DNA of 62,417 nucleotides from Chloroflexota bacterium (GTDB lineage Bacteria; Chloroflexota; UBA11872). The position numbers and the translations under genes were made by a program. Of this stretch, positions 7,925 to 16,045 are shown one piece after another. The stretch spans positions 1 through 62,417 of the forward strand of contig JAPPLN010000014.1 in NCBI GenBank assembly GCA_028874175.1. Reading direction: 5' to 3'. How positions within the stretch are numbered: the first letter of the stretch is position 1; each line of letters starts with the position of its first letter. Below the pieces are notes generated by a model. It was not told where the DNA came from. It saw only the letters and a program-made list of their open reading frames with translations, and made no database searches.

Positions 7925-9048
7925 GCCTGGGCCGCCGCCTCGCGCCGGCGAAGGATGGCGCGCGGGAGTGCGTAGCGGACGACCTCGGTGGAGATGATGC
8001 GGGCGCTGCGGTCCGCCAGCGGCAGGTCAACCGGCTGATTGCCGCGCCGTTCGGACTCCCGGATGGCGATGGCGATTTCCAGAGCCTCGAGCGCGTCCTC
8101 GCCACTGCACCGTGGGGCGTCCCCGGACTCGATGCAGTGAATGAGGTCGTAGACCGCATTGACTCCGCCGCTATGGCGTCGTACCGGCGGCGGGAAGTGG
8201 CGGCGGACGAAGCTGTGGCGTTCCCGCAGCTGCTGGTAGCCTTCCAACGCCTCGTGCGCGGTCCATACCTGGATGCTGCGGGCGTCGTCGATGATGCGGA
8301 TCATGCCGTCGGTGCCCACGATGTCATGGGAATTCTCGTTTGGGCCATTGTCGTAGGCGCGCACGTAGCCGCGAACATTGCCGGGAAACCTGAGAAGACC
8401 GGCGCCCGTGAAGTCGTTGTCGGGGTTGGTCTCGTCGAGTTCCGCCTCGCCGACGACCGAGACGGCGCGCTCGGGCACAAACATGGTGAGCGTTGTAATC
8501 AGGTGGCTGCCGTTGTGGGAGAGGCTGTACCCGGCTCGGGAATCCACGGACACCACATCACCGATCGCGCCTTCGTCGAGCAGGGACTTGACCTGCAGGT
8601 AGTCATCGTGCCAGCGGCGGGTGCAGTTGACGGCCAGCGCAATGTTGGCCCGCTTGCAGGCGTCGATGGCGGCATCCGCCTCGGCCAGGGAGAACGTGAT
8701 GGGCTTTTCTGCCCATATGGCGCGGACGCCGTAGCCGCCGTTGGCGATCTCCAGCAGGATATCGCCGCGCGGCTTGGCCGTGGTGCATACGCTGACGATG
8801 TCCGGCCGGGTCTCTTCCAGCATCTCGCGGTAGTCCTCGAAGAGGGCGTCAATCCTCCACTTGGCCCGAGCCGCTTCGCGCTGCTCGGCCCAGGTATCCG
8901 AGAGACCGACGATCTCGATCTCCGGGACGGCCGCCATACAGCCGATGTGGGCGTGCGGCAGGTGCCAGCCGTCGTACTTGTTGCGCTCTTCGTCCCAGGT
9001 GCTGGCGATGCGTCCGAGACCGATTACCGCTGCTTTCATCCTGGCCAT
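7921..9048 (-). CDS. Gfo/Idh/MocA family oxidoreductase, copy A' (chimeric N-terminus)
   Basis: A 375-residue NAD(P)-dependent oxidoreductase of the same family as copies A and B. From about residue 79 on it matches copy A with roughly 25 differences in about 298 positions by eye. Over residues 18-78 it instead matches the B-type sequence (for example WDEERNKYDGWHLPHAHIGC) with about 2 differences in 60, against about 26 differences from copy A. The first 17 residues fit all copies. The gene therefore looks like a mosaic produced by recombination or gene conversion with a B-type neighbour. The EKP motif and Rossmann glycines are intact, so the product is probably functional. ATG 9048 overlaps the stop of B'. 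Confidence 0.92.
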   Translation of the reverse strand: MARMKAAVIGLGRIASTWDEERNKYDGWHLPHAHIGCMAAVPEIEIVGLSDTWAEQREAARAKWRIDALFEDYREMLEETRPDIVSVCTTAKPRGDILLEIANGGYGVRAIWAEKPITFSLAEADAAIDACKRANIALAVNCTRRWHDDYLQVKSLLDEGAIGDVVSVDSRAGYSLSHNGSHLITTLTMFVPERAVSVVGEAELDETNPDNDFTGAGLLRFPGNVRGYVRAYDNGPNENSHDIVGTDGMIRIIDDARSIQVWTAHEALEGYQQLRERHSFVRRHFPPPVRRHSGGVNAVYDLIHCIESGDAPRCSGEDALEALEIAIAIRESERRGNQPVDLPLADRSARIISTEVVRYALPRAILRRREAAAQA

Positions 9049-10178
9049 TACGACACCTCCCCTGCCTGTGCGGCGGCTTGAGCCTGGCCCCGCCGAAGAA
9101 TCGCTCGGGGCACTTCGGACACGACGACTTCGTGCGAGACGATGCCCAGGCTGCGGTCTTCAAGCGGAAGGTCCACGCGGCCTCCGCCCTTTCGATGCGA
9201 TTCGCGGACAGCGATGGCGATTTCGAGCGCTTCGCGAGCGTCTTCGCCGGTACAGCGGGAGTCCTGGCCGGTCTCGATGCAGTTCATGAGGTCGTACAGC
9301 ACGTTGACGCCGGCCGCCCGGGGCGTGTGGCTGGGCCGGAAGAAGTGACAGGCGGGCGTCGATCCGCGTTGGCCGGGCAGGCCCTCCTCGATCCGCCACA
9401 GCTCGGGGCTGCGGCTGTCGTCCATGAGGCGGATCATGCCTTCGGTGCCGGTGATGTCGTAGGAGAGTTCCAGCGCTCCCGCGCGCATGCCGTGAAACAT
9501 GCCGCGCACGCCGTTGTGACAGACGAAGTAGCCGTCCCCGTAAAAGTCGTTGTCGCCGGCCACGGCCTCGTCACTCTCGGCCTCGCCGGCGACCCAGGCG
9601 ACCCGCGAATCGGTAAACATGGTGAGGCGGGTAATCAGGTGACTGCCATTGTGGGAGAGATTGCAGGACCGGCCGCCCTGCACGTGCAGCACGTCCCCGA
9701 TGAATCCATCGTCGATCAGTTCGCGGGCCTGGATGAAGCTGTCTTTCCAGCAGTGGGTGCAGTTGACGGCCAGGTGAATGCCGGCCCGGCGGCAGGCGGC
9801 GATCACGTCGTCGGCCTGGGCCAGCGAATAGGTCAAGGGCTTTTCGGCCCAGATGGCCTGGACGCCGTAGTCGCCGTTCGCGATCTCCAGCATGATGTCG
9901 GTGCGGGGGTTCATGGAGGTGCAGACGCTGACGATTTGCGGCCGCGTCTCGGCCAGCATCTCGCGGTAGTCCTCGTAGAGGGCGTCGATCCCCCACTTGG
10001 TCCTGGCCGCCTCGCGCTGCTCCGCCCAGGTATCCGAAAGGCCGACGATCTCGATCTCGGGGACGGCCGCCATGCAGCCGAGATGAGCATGCGGGAGGTG
10101 CCAGCCGTCGTACTTGCGGCGCTCTTCGTCCCAGGTGCTTGCGATTCGGCCAAGCCCGATCACAGCGGCTCGCGTCAT
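9048..10178 (-). CDS. Gfo/Idh/MocA family oxidoreductase, copy B'
   Basis: A 376-residue paralog of copy B, starting at ATG 10178 (MTRAAVIGLGRIASTWDEER). An upstream in-frame start at 10262 would add 28 residues lying in the flank shared with the divergent lipoprotein, which is less likely. It keeps the Rossmann motif, the EKP Lys, 'VNCTHCWKDS' and the C-terminal 'ACHFFRPSHTPRAAGVN' seen in B. Differences from B are scattered substitutions plus two extra residues near the C-terminus. It is the first gene of the four-gene minus-strand run, so any promoter for the array should lie in 10179-10264, shared with the divergent lipoprotein gene. The substrate is unknown. Confidence 0.92.
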   Translation of the reverse strand: MTRAAVIGLGRIASTWDEERRKYDGWHLPHAHLGCMAAVPEIEIVGLSDTWAEQREAARTKWGIDALYEDYREMLAETRPQIVSVCTSMNPRTDIMLEIANGDYGVQAIWAEKPLTYSLAQADDVIAACRRAGIHLAVNCTHCWKDSFIQARELIDDGFIGDVLHVQGGRSCNLSHNGSHLITRLTMFTDSRVAWVAGEAESDEAVAGDNDFYGDGYFVCHNGVRGMFHGMRAGALELSYDITGTEGMIRLMDDSRSPELWRIEEGLPGQRGSTPACHFFRPSHTPRAAGVNVLYDLMNCIETGQDSRCTGEDAREALEIAIAVRESHRKGGGRVDLPLEDRSLGIVSHEVVVSEVPRAILRRGQAQAAAQAGEVS

Positions 10179-10264
10179 GGGCGCGTGCCTTTCCCTCGGC
10201 GCTGTGGGGCAGAGTATGACGTGTGCGGACGACGTTTGCATCTTCGTGCGGTCGAGGACCAACC

Positions 10265-11113
10265 GTGAGGCAAGTTTGGACGCTGCGACTGCTTGTGGTT
10301 GTCGGTCTGGTGCTGGGCGTCTTTGCCGCCTGCGACGGTGCCGCCGAACCGCATCCCGGTGCCATGCCTACACCGACATCCTCGGTTGTACTGACGAACC
10401 AGGACTGGCCGGTGGTCCATGCGGATCCAGGAGCAGCCGTCGGTCAGCGCGTGGTGCTGCGTGCCCGCGTGTACAGGATTGCCCAGGTCGCCGGGGACTT
10501 GAGGCTTTGTGCGTGGGTGGACTTTGACAACGACCAACTCTCAACGGCCTTTCGGATTCCCGACAGGACGGAGGGCGTGGAACGCGACAACTTCGTCTGG
10601 GTTGAGGGCACGGTCAGCCACGTTACCGACATGGAAGCTGGCTGCGGAGAGACGCCGCAACCGGAGGTCGAGGTCTCGGGCCTCACGGTCACCGACCGGC
10701 TTGGTGTGAGGCCGGCGCGGCGGGTGGCACAGGTCGGGCAGTCGCTTGAGCAGCGCGGCGTGCGGGTGGTCCTGGAGCGCATCGAATTCGCGGCTGAGGA
10801 GACGCGCATTTACTTCGCGCTGGAGAATCGACGCGAAGAAACCCTGCTGGCTTTTGCGACGGGACTGGTTATCGACATCGATGGAACGGAGATCCCAGCA
10901 ATAATTCCGGTTGGCGAGGGCATCCCGGCACCGCGGGGGCGGGTTGCGCCCGGCTCCATCGAGCACGGCGGCTTTCAGTTTCCGGCGCTGGCACCTGACG
11001 GTCCGCCGCTTACGGTGCGTTGGCGTGGAGCGCGAATGGCGCCGTCCGGCGAGGAGATTGGCGAGTGGACGTGGGTGGTGGACCCATCCGGCACGGTGGC
11101 TCCGGCGGGATAG
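10265..11113 (+). CDS. Putative lipoprotein of unknown function
   Basis: From GTG 10265 the product has 282 residues and starts MRQVWTLRLLVVVGLVLG, followed by VFAAC with Cys23 as the likely lipidated residue. An upstream start at 10223 would put 14 residues before the signal. After a short Pro/Thr/Ser linker the mature part looks beta-rich. A first half, about 45-140, reads like an OB- or Ig-like domain ('VGQRVVLRARVYRI', 'NFVWVEGTVSHV'). A second half, about 150-280, resembles small extracellular beta domains ('RVVLERIEFAAEETRIYF'). I do not recognise the family. It is probably anchored outside the membrane. It is divergent from the B' gene, and its 5' flank overlaps the duplicated unit's edge. 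Confidence 0.75.
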   Translation: MRQVWTLRLLVVVGLVLGVFAACDGAAEPHPGAMPTPTSSVVLTNQDWPVVHADPGAAVGQRVVLRARVYRIAQVAGDLRLCAWVDFDNDQLSTAFRIPDRTEGVERDNFVWVEGTVSHVTDMEAGCGETPQPEVEVSGLTVTDRLGVRPARRVAQVGQSLEQRGVRVVLERIEFAAEETRIYFALENRREETLLAFATGLVIDIDGTEIPAIIPVGEGIPAPRGRVAPGSIEHGGFQFPALAPDGPPLTVRWRGARMAPSGEEIGEWTWVVDPSGTVAPAG

Positions 11114-11155
11114 GTCAGCCGATGGCCAGCGTCCTGGCCTGAGCCCAAACCAAGA

Positions 11156-11863
11156 CTATCGGCTGCGCTTCGGCTGCTTACGGCACGCGGTGGCCTGGCG
11201 CCGCAGGCGTGGTTGAATCTGCGCCACCGATACGCAGGACCTTGGGATGGCGATGCCTGGTCCGGGCCGCATGACGGTGACGATCGGCGCCAGATGGCCG
11301 CCCGTGTAGGTTTCGATTGGGACGAGGCTGTTGGCGTAGGCGCGGTTGGCTTCATGACCCGTGCGGCAGTCGTAGCCGAGATTCAGCGGCGAGGGGTTGC
11401 CCTGCTGCACAGCCTTGGCTTCCAGGGGATGCCCGTAGTCCGCCACCCAGACGCCCCGGAACGCCCGCGGCAGATCCACGCGCAGCAGCACGTCGCCGAT
11501 ATACCCGCGCCAGCGGCGACCGCCATCGCCGCCGAAGTACGGCGAGTCGTCCAGCCAGTTGGGCTGTGGGTCGAGGAATCCCTCAACCATGAACAGATCG
11601 TCAAAGTCGGGCGTGAGCTCGGTGCTAAAGAACGCCGGTCTGGTGGCCTTGAGCCCGCCGGCCGTTCCGAGTATGAATTCCAGGCGTTCTTCGCGGGCGT
11701 AGTGCCAGATCGTCAGCCCGCCATCGGAGCGCCAATCCGGCCGGCCCGGATCGTCCTGAAATCCGCAACTGCCGAGGAGTTCGCCGCGCCGATTGAGAAA
11801 GCGGTCTCCCAGCCTTTCCTCCCGACCCGACGTCAGGTCACCGCCAATCGGAGCGTCCGTGAT
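11156..11863 (-). pseudogene. Protein-like reading frame without a usual start codon (unknown)
   Basis: Directly after the TAG of the alcohol dehydrogenase, in the same frame, an open stretch of over 200 codons runs to TAG 11156-11158. It reads like real protein: 'DWRSDGGLTIWHYAREERLE', 'FDDLFMVEGFLDPQPNWLDD', 'WRGYIGDVLLRVDLPRAFRG', 'LNLGYDCRTGHEANRAYANS'. The first ATG is at 11590, in the middle of convincing sequence; before it there is only a CTG option near 11840. Either the stop of the dehydrogenase interrupts an older fusion, or the gene has lost its 5' end, or it uses a rare start. The last 30 residues become Arg-rich and may be non-native. The opposite-strand frame 11213-13243 is a shadow. 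Confidence 0.45.
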
Positions 11864-12910
11864 CTAGCTCCAGTCGAACAGGATTTTTCCAGCGGTGGCG
11901 CCGTTGGCCAGTTCGAACGCCTCCACCGCGTCTTCGGGCCGGAACCGGTGCGTGATCATTTCCTTGATCGGAACCTGCCGCCGCCGAACAAGGTCCAGCA
12001 GCCCGTTCCACTCGTGCTGCTTGTAGATCCAGGATCCGCGCAGGATCACCTCGCCGAAGATGATCTGCTGGCTGGGCCTGATGGTTGGGTCGTGGCCGAC
12101 GCCCACCTCCACGTACGTCCCCTGGGTCCGCAGTGCGTCCACTGCCGCGCCACGCGCCGTCGGCTGACCGCTTGTATCGATCGAAGCCGCCGCCCCTTCG
12201 CCCCCGGCCGCCTTGACGATGCGTGCAATCAGGTCGGGGTCGGAGCTGTCCAGCACGGCTTCCGCTCCGCACCTCAGCGCCATCGCCCGGCGTTCGGCGA
12301 CCGGATCTACTCCAATGACCGTCGCGCCCAATGCCCGGCCCAACATCACGCAGGACAGCCCAACAGGGCCCAGCCCAAACACCGCCAGGGGCCGATCGCC
12401 CGATGCCTCAGTCTTGCGCAGCGCGCCGTAGGCCGTGCCGACGTTGCACGACAGCAGCGCGCCCATTTCCCAGTCGAAGTCGTCGGGCAGCGGCATCGCG
12501 TTGCGCGCCGGCGCCAGCAGGTACGCAGCGTTGGTGCCGTGGCGGTGGCGGCTGAAGTGTTCGGCATTCGCGCAGAACACGTCCTCGCCGCGGCGGCAGT
12601 GCACGCAGTGGCCGCAACCCACGATGCCGTAGACCACCACGCGATCGCCCACGGCGGGATAGCCGACGCCCGGTCCCACCGCGTCCACGATCCCGGTGTT
12701 CTCGTGCCCCAGCGCCCACTGGCTAAAGCCGTTTTCGTCACGCGTGGCCGCGGGCGTGCGGTAATGATGCAGGTCGCTGCCGCAGATGGCGGACATCATG
12801 GTGCGGACGCGCATCTCGCCCGGTCCCGGCTGGGCGATCTCGGCACTGCCTACCTCGACCCGCAAGTCGCCGGGGCAGCGCACGCACGTCATCCGGGAAT
12901 CAGCGGCCAT
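11864..12910 (-). CDS. Zinc-dependent alcohol dehydrogenase family protein (MDR superfamily)
   Basis: A medium-chain dehydrogenase/reductase of 348 residues that should oxidise an alcohol or polyol with NAD(P). The catalytic zinc site is Cys43 (ICGSD) with His69-Glu70 (GHENTG). The structural zinc lobe has Cys99, Cys102, Cys105 and Cys113 (CGHCVHCRRGEDVFC). The Rossmann domain carries GLGPVG at 179-184, followed by 'VIGVDPVAERR'. This pattern matches polyol/threonine-type dehydrogenases, but the substrate cannot be fixed. A second in-frame ATG (12892) is possible. It lies close to and divergent from the phosphodiesterase gene at 12981, so the 70-base gap should hold both promoters. Confidence 0.92.
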   Translation of the reverse strand: MAADSRMTCVRCPGDLRVEVGSAEIAQPGPGEMRVRTMMSAICGSDLHHYRTPAATRDENGFSQWALGHENTGIVDAVGPGVGYPAVGDRVVVYGIVGCGHCVHCRRGEDVFCANAEHFSRHRHGTNAAYLLAPARNAMPLPDDFDWEMGALLSCNVGTAYGALRKTEASGDRPLAVFGLGPVGLSCVMLGRALGATVIGVDPVAERRAMALRCGAEAVLDSSDPDLIARIVKAAGGEGAAASIDTSGQPTARGAAVDALRTQGTYVEVGVGHDPTIRPSQQIIFGEVILRGSWIYKQHEWNGLLDLVRRRQVPIKEMITHRFRPEDAVEAFELANGATAGKILFDWS

Positions 12911-12980
12911 CGCGATGTCTCGAACCTGGGACCGGCCCTTCTATCATGCGCTGTCGGACGAGGGGCTCCAAGCGAGGACC

Positions 12981-13835
12981 ATGCTCACGGCGAACGCGGC
13001 CGCTTTTCGGCTTATCGCCCACCGTGGCGCGTCAGCGGCGGCACCCGAAAACACACGGGCCGCGTTTCAGCTGGCGGCCGAACATGGCGCCCAGGAAATC
13101 GAAACCGACGCTCGCTGTACGCGGGATGGCCGAGTTGCCTTGTTTCACGACAAGACACTTCGAAGGAAGCTCGGCCGAGCCGGCCGGGCCGAGGATTTGA
13201 CACTGGCCGAACTTCAAAGGCTGGACATCGGCGCCTGGTTTGACCGGGAAGGCGCGGCGGAACTGAACGACCCGGCGGCCGGCTGGGACGAGGAGCGTCC
13301 GAGACCGGCCGCTCTGGAGTACGTGCTCGGATTCGACGACTACCTGGAGGAGTTCGGCGATCGCTTTCACCACAACGTTGAACTGAAAGGCGAGACACCC
13401 GAGCTGCCGCGGGCGGTGCTGGACGCGCTCGACGCGTGCGGCAAACGGTTGCGCTGCACGTTTATTTCGTTTCACCTTGAGCAGCTTGAGCGGATACGCG
13501 CCCTCGCACCGGACGCCACCGCCGGCTGGCTGTTTGCACGTGCCGGCGAGCGGCCACCCTCGCCGAAAGTCGTGGTGCGTGAGTGCCGCCGGCTTGGCCT
13601 GCAGCAGTGCAATCCTCGGTATTCCGCCCTGACCGAGGAGCTTGTGCGGGCCGCGCACGACGCCGGCCTGGAGGTTCGAACTTTCGGAATTCGTACCACG
13701 GCGGAGCTGCAGCGGGCCGTGGGTTTGGGTGCCGACGGCGCTACGGTCGACTGGTTCCGGGCCAGCCACCGACTTCTGGCGGGCGACCAGCGCAGCGCAG
13801 GGCGGACCCGCGAACCGGAAACAGCGCGTGGCTAG
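12981..13835 (+). CDS. Glycerophosphodiester phosphodiesterase family protein
   Basis: Hydrolyses glycerophosphodiesters to glycerol 3-phosphate and an alcohol, recycling phospholipid head groups. From ATG 12981, with GCGAGGA just upstream, it has 284 residues. The TIM-barrel family hallmarks are HRG at 14-16 (IAHRGASAAAPENT), the metal-binding Glu39-x-x-x-Asp43 region (QEIETDARCTRDG), and His56 in FHDKTLRR. Later strands carry VELKGETPELP and a C-terminal 'VRTFGIRTTAELQRAVGLGA', usual for the family. There is no signal peptide, so it is cytoplasmic. The frame is open upstream to 12786, but that part overlaps the divergent dehydrogenase. Its end overlaps the start of the next gene by 8 bases. 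Confidence 0.9.
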   Translation: MLTANAAAFRLIAHRGASAAAPENTRAAFQLAAEHGAQEIETDARCTRDGRVALFHDKTLRRKLGRAGRAEDLTLAELQRLDIGAWFDREGAAELNDPAAGWDEERPRPAALEYVLGFDDYLEEFGDRFHHNVELKGETPELPRAVLDALDACGKRLRCTFISFHLEQLERIRALAPDATAGWLFARAGERPPSPKVVVRECRRLGLQQCNPRYSALTEELVRAAHDAGLEVRTFGIRTTAELQRAVGLGADGATVDWFRASHRLLAGDQRSAGRTREPETARG

Positions 13836-14523
13836 CGGGGGGCGCGTCTACCTGCCGGTTGCCCTGAACTTGCAGGGCCAATCCGCCGTGGTGGTGGGCG
13901 CGGGCGAGCCGGCGTACTTCAAGGCCTGCCTGCTGGTGGACTTTGGGGTGGCGACCACGGTGATCGCCTCGCCGGACTTTGCCGACCCGTTCGATCGTCG
14001 ACTGCAGGCCATGGGCGACGCCGGGGAGATCCGGCTCAGGCGCCGCTCGTATGCGCCTTCGGACCTCGATGGGCATCGCGTCGCGATCATCGCGACTGGT
14101 GACCGATCGGTGGACTACGCCATCGAGGCCGACGCCCGCGGCCGCGGGCTGCTGGTCAACGTGGTGGACGACCCGGCGCACTGCGACTTCTTCGCATCGG
14201 CCTACGTGAAGCATGGATCGATCTCGATCGCGGTGAACAGTGGCGGCGCCAGTCCCGGCTTCACCGGCGCGCTCAAGGACGACCTGGCGGAGCGCTACGG
14301 ACCGGAGATCGAAGACCACCTGGCGCACTATCTCGCCTGGCGCCGCCTGGTTCGCGAGCGAGTGGACACGTTCGTGGAACGTGAGCGCCTATGGCGGGGG
14401 CTGCGCGCCGACGGGCTGTACGACCTGTTACGCAGCCAAGGTCCCGAGGCGGCGCAGGAACTCGTTGAAGCTCGAATCGAGGCCTGGGCCGCCTCCCGGC
14501 AGGACTCGAACGCCGGGAGCTAG
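13828..14523 (+). CDS. Precorrin-2 dehydrogenase / sirohydrochlorin ferrochelatase-like protein (CysG-N/Met8 family)
   Basis: Family members oxidise precorrin-2 to sirohydrochlorin with NAD and may insert iron, the last steps towards siroheme. The 231-residue product starts at GTG 13828 inside the end of the phosphodiesterase gene. It opens with the family pattern YLPVALNLQGQSAVVVGAG (usual form GGGxVAxRK, here GAGEPAYFK). It then shows VNVVDDPAHCDFFASA and 'ISIAVNSGGASPGFTGALK', the standard substrate-loop motif. The methyltransferase half found in CysG is absent, as in stand-alone Met8-type proteins. No other siroheme or sulfite genes lie nearby. Its stop overlaps that of the facing gene in a CTAG. 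Confidence 0.85.
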   Translation: MASGGRVYLPVALNLQGQSAVVVGAGEPAYFKACLLVDFGVATTVIASPDFADPFDRRLQAMGDAGEIRLRRRSYAPSDLDGHRVAIIATGDRSVDYAIEADARGRGLLVNVVDDPAHCDFFASAYVKHGSISIAVNSGGASPGFTGALKDDLAERYGPEIEDHLAHYLAWRRLVRERVDTFVERERLWRGLRADGLYDLLRSQGPEAAQELVEARIEAWAASRQDSNAGS

Positions 14524-15962
14524 ATCTCGGCGTCGTCGCTGACCATGGCCGGCATCATCACGGACTCCGAAGTTCCGTGGATCACCTTGTTGGCAGCGGG
14601 TACGACGGTCACCAACACCCCGCAAAGCCGGGTTTTGCCGTCCACCACCATGTAGTAGGGCGACAGGCGTGCCCGCCCGGTCATCGGACGAACCGCGTCG
14701 AATTCGACGTCGTAGTAGCTCACGTGAACCCGGCGGCTTTGGTGGAACTGCTGGAGGATGTAGGGCGTGGTCTCGAAGTTCGCCAGGGCGTTGTCCACGG
14801 CCCGGTTCCACTCGTCCTGGTTCACGTCATGACCGATGGTCACGCCGCGGCTGCCCCAGGCCAGTTCCGAGAAGCCCGAGGGCTTGAGCACCAGCCGCCG
14901 CTCGCGCTGGGAAAGCCCGCGAAGGTCCGCCCAGTGCCGGATGCGGCGCTTTCCGGTCATCAGCGGAGGATCCAGCGCCGCGGTGGGTGGGATGGGTTGC
15001 GGATCAAGTAACCACGTCGGCGGGAGCATGCGGCGAAGCCGGGCATGCGTGTCCTTGTCGAGCGCGCCGCGCCAGAACGGTTCCAACTCGGGGTGGTGGA
15101 AGAGATAGAAGAGCAGTTTTTCTTCCAGGTAACTCTTGAACGGCGCCGTGACCGTTGCCAGCCGGTGCTTCATGGCGTAGATGACCAGATCGATCTTGGG
15201 GATGTTGGGCAAGTCGTGCAGTTCCAGGAATCGATAGACCAGATTCACCGGTTCCCAGCCGTGGCAGTTGCGCATCTGCAGCGCATCATCGTGGAGCCGC
15301 AAGTCGCGCGGGTGAATCTGACGCGTGGGCAGGCCGGCTTCGCGGAGGGCCGTGGCAGCCCAGTCCATTTCCGGCCGATAGTCCTCGGATTCGTCGGCCA
15401 CCACCAGCGCGACCGAGGGGTCGTCAACCCTGGCTGCGGCGCGCAGCGCCTCGACCAGTCCATCGACGATGCCATCTGTCCCGCCTACCAGGTCAAACCC
15501 AAGATCCTGATACGCCCGGCTCATGGCACCTAGAACTCCGAACCCGCCCGGCACGGCATCCAGTTCGGTGGCCATGAATCCACCGCCGTCCAGAGCCATC
15601 AGGTCCGGCCGAATCATGACGGGGAGCGCGGAACGATAGCGGCGCAGTCGTCCGAGTTCGCGAACGCGTTCGGGCTTGCCTTGCTCGAGGCACTTCAGCA
15701 CCCAGGCGGGCGTGCGGCCGCGCGCGGCGCTGGCGTAGAGCCGGTTGGCCGCGACGTAGAAGGCAAGCAGGTCGCTGCCCAGGCGCTCCAACTCCTCCAC
15801 GGCGGAGGGAGAAAGCGGGAAGGGGCTGGGGGCGATGCGCCAGGGCGTGCTGGCCGCATCTGCCGGCTCAGTGCTTTCGAGGGGCGTGGCCCTGCCAATG
15901 CGGCGGGCGGCCGCTCGCTCGTTCCTTGCCGTCAGATCCGCCGTGGTGCTCAGGGGCGTCAA
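14520..15962 (-). CDS. Circularly permuted ATP-grasp-like protein of unknown function
   Basis: A 480-residue soluble protein starting at TTG 15962, with other starts possible within the first 50 residues, which look disordered. It contains 'MALDGGGFMATELDAVPGGFG' and, near residue 375, 'RLVLKPSGFSELAWGSRGVTIG', resembling the nucleotide-binding Lys and glycine-rich loops of ATP-grasp ligases in the permuted arrangement seen in glutathionylspermidine-synthase-like proteins. The C-terminal 'VRPMTGRARLSPYYMVVDGK' fits the last ATP-grasp strand. Such enzymes join a carboxylate to an amine or thiol with ATP; the substrates here are unknown. It converges on the siroheme-type gene, with one shared CTAG. 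Family assignment rests on these motifs only. Confidence 0.6.
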   Translation of the reverse strand: MTPLSTTADLTARNERAAARRIGRATPLESTEPADAASTPWRIAPSPFPLSPSAVEELERLGSDLLAFYVAANRLYASAARGRTPAWVLKCLEQGKPERVRELGRLRRYRSALPVMIRPDLMALDGGGFMATELDAVPGGFGVLGAMSRAYQDLGFDLVGGTDGIVDGLVEALRAAARVDDPSVALVVADESEDYRPEMDWAATALREAGLPTRQIHPRDLRLHDDALQMRNCHGWEPVNLVYRFLELHDLPNIPKIDLVIYAMKHRLATVTAPFKSYLEEKLLFYLFHHPELEPFWRGALDKDTHARLRRMLPPTWLLDPQPIPPTAALDPPLMTGKRRIRHWADLRGLSQRERRLVLKPSGFSELAWGSRGVTIGHDVNQDEWNRAVDNALANFETTPYILQQFHQSRRVHVSYYDVEFDAVRPMTGRARLSPYYMVVDGKTRLCGVLVTVVPAANKVIHGTSESVMMPAMVSDDAEI

Positions 15963-16026
15963 ACGGTCTTAGTATTTCGGGGCCCGGGACTGGAAAAGTC
16001 TACCAGTGCGAGGACGCAGGCTGGAT

Positions 16027-16045
16027 CAGCCTCAATCCGAGGCTG
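16027..16045. other. Seven-base-pair inverted repeat in a divergent promoter region
   Basis: CAGCCTC (16027-16033), loop AATCC, GAGGCTG (16039-16045) form a perfect hairpin. It lies between two divergently transcribed genes, in the 217-base gap 15963-16179. It therefore cannot terminate either gene and could be an operator or an mRNA leader structure. No clear -35/-10 pair was found around it. Confidence 0.35.

Larger units (their letters stand above)
5155..10245. repeat. Tandem duplication of a 2.57-kb unit (deacetylase 3' end, A, B, B upstream flank)
   Basis: Unit 1 covers roughly 5155-7670 and unit 2 roughly 7727-10245. Equivalent points are 2571 bases apart for the gene A stops and A/B junctions (5350/7921, 6477/9048) and 2577 apart for the B starts (7601/10178). 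Similarity runs past the B start codons into the upstream flank, for example a shared 'tgcctttccct' just after each start. It also includes the end of the deacetylase gene. The 7670-7727 stretch is the junction. Copies have diverged clearly at codon and amino-acid level, so the duplication is not recent. Confidence 0.88.

Noticed and set aside
6618-10268. Long plus-strand frames opposite the oxidoreductase array
   Set aside because: They repeat in parallel only because the minus-strand genes are duplicated; Val/Gly/Asp-rich and without motifs.
11213-13243. Plus-strand open frame of 676 codons
   Set aside because: It lies opposite the alcohol dehydrogenase and the start-less frame, has shadow-like composition with scattered His/Arg/Gln and no family motif. 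The minus-strand dehydrogenase is clearly the gene.
16027-16045. Hairpin as a transcription terminator
   Set aside because: Both flanking genes point away from it, and there is no T-tract; kept only as an inverted repeat.
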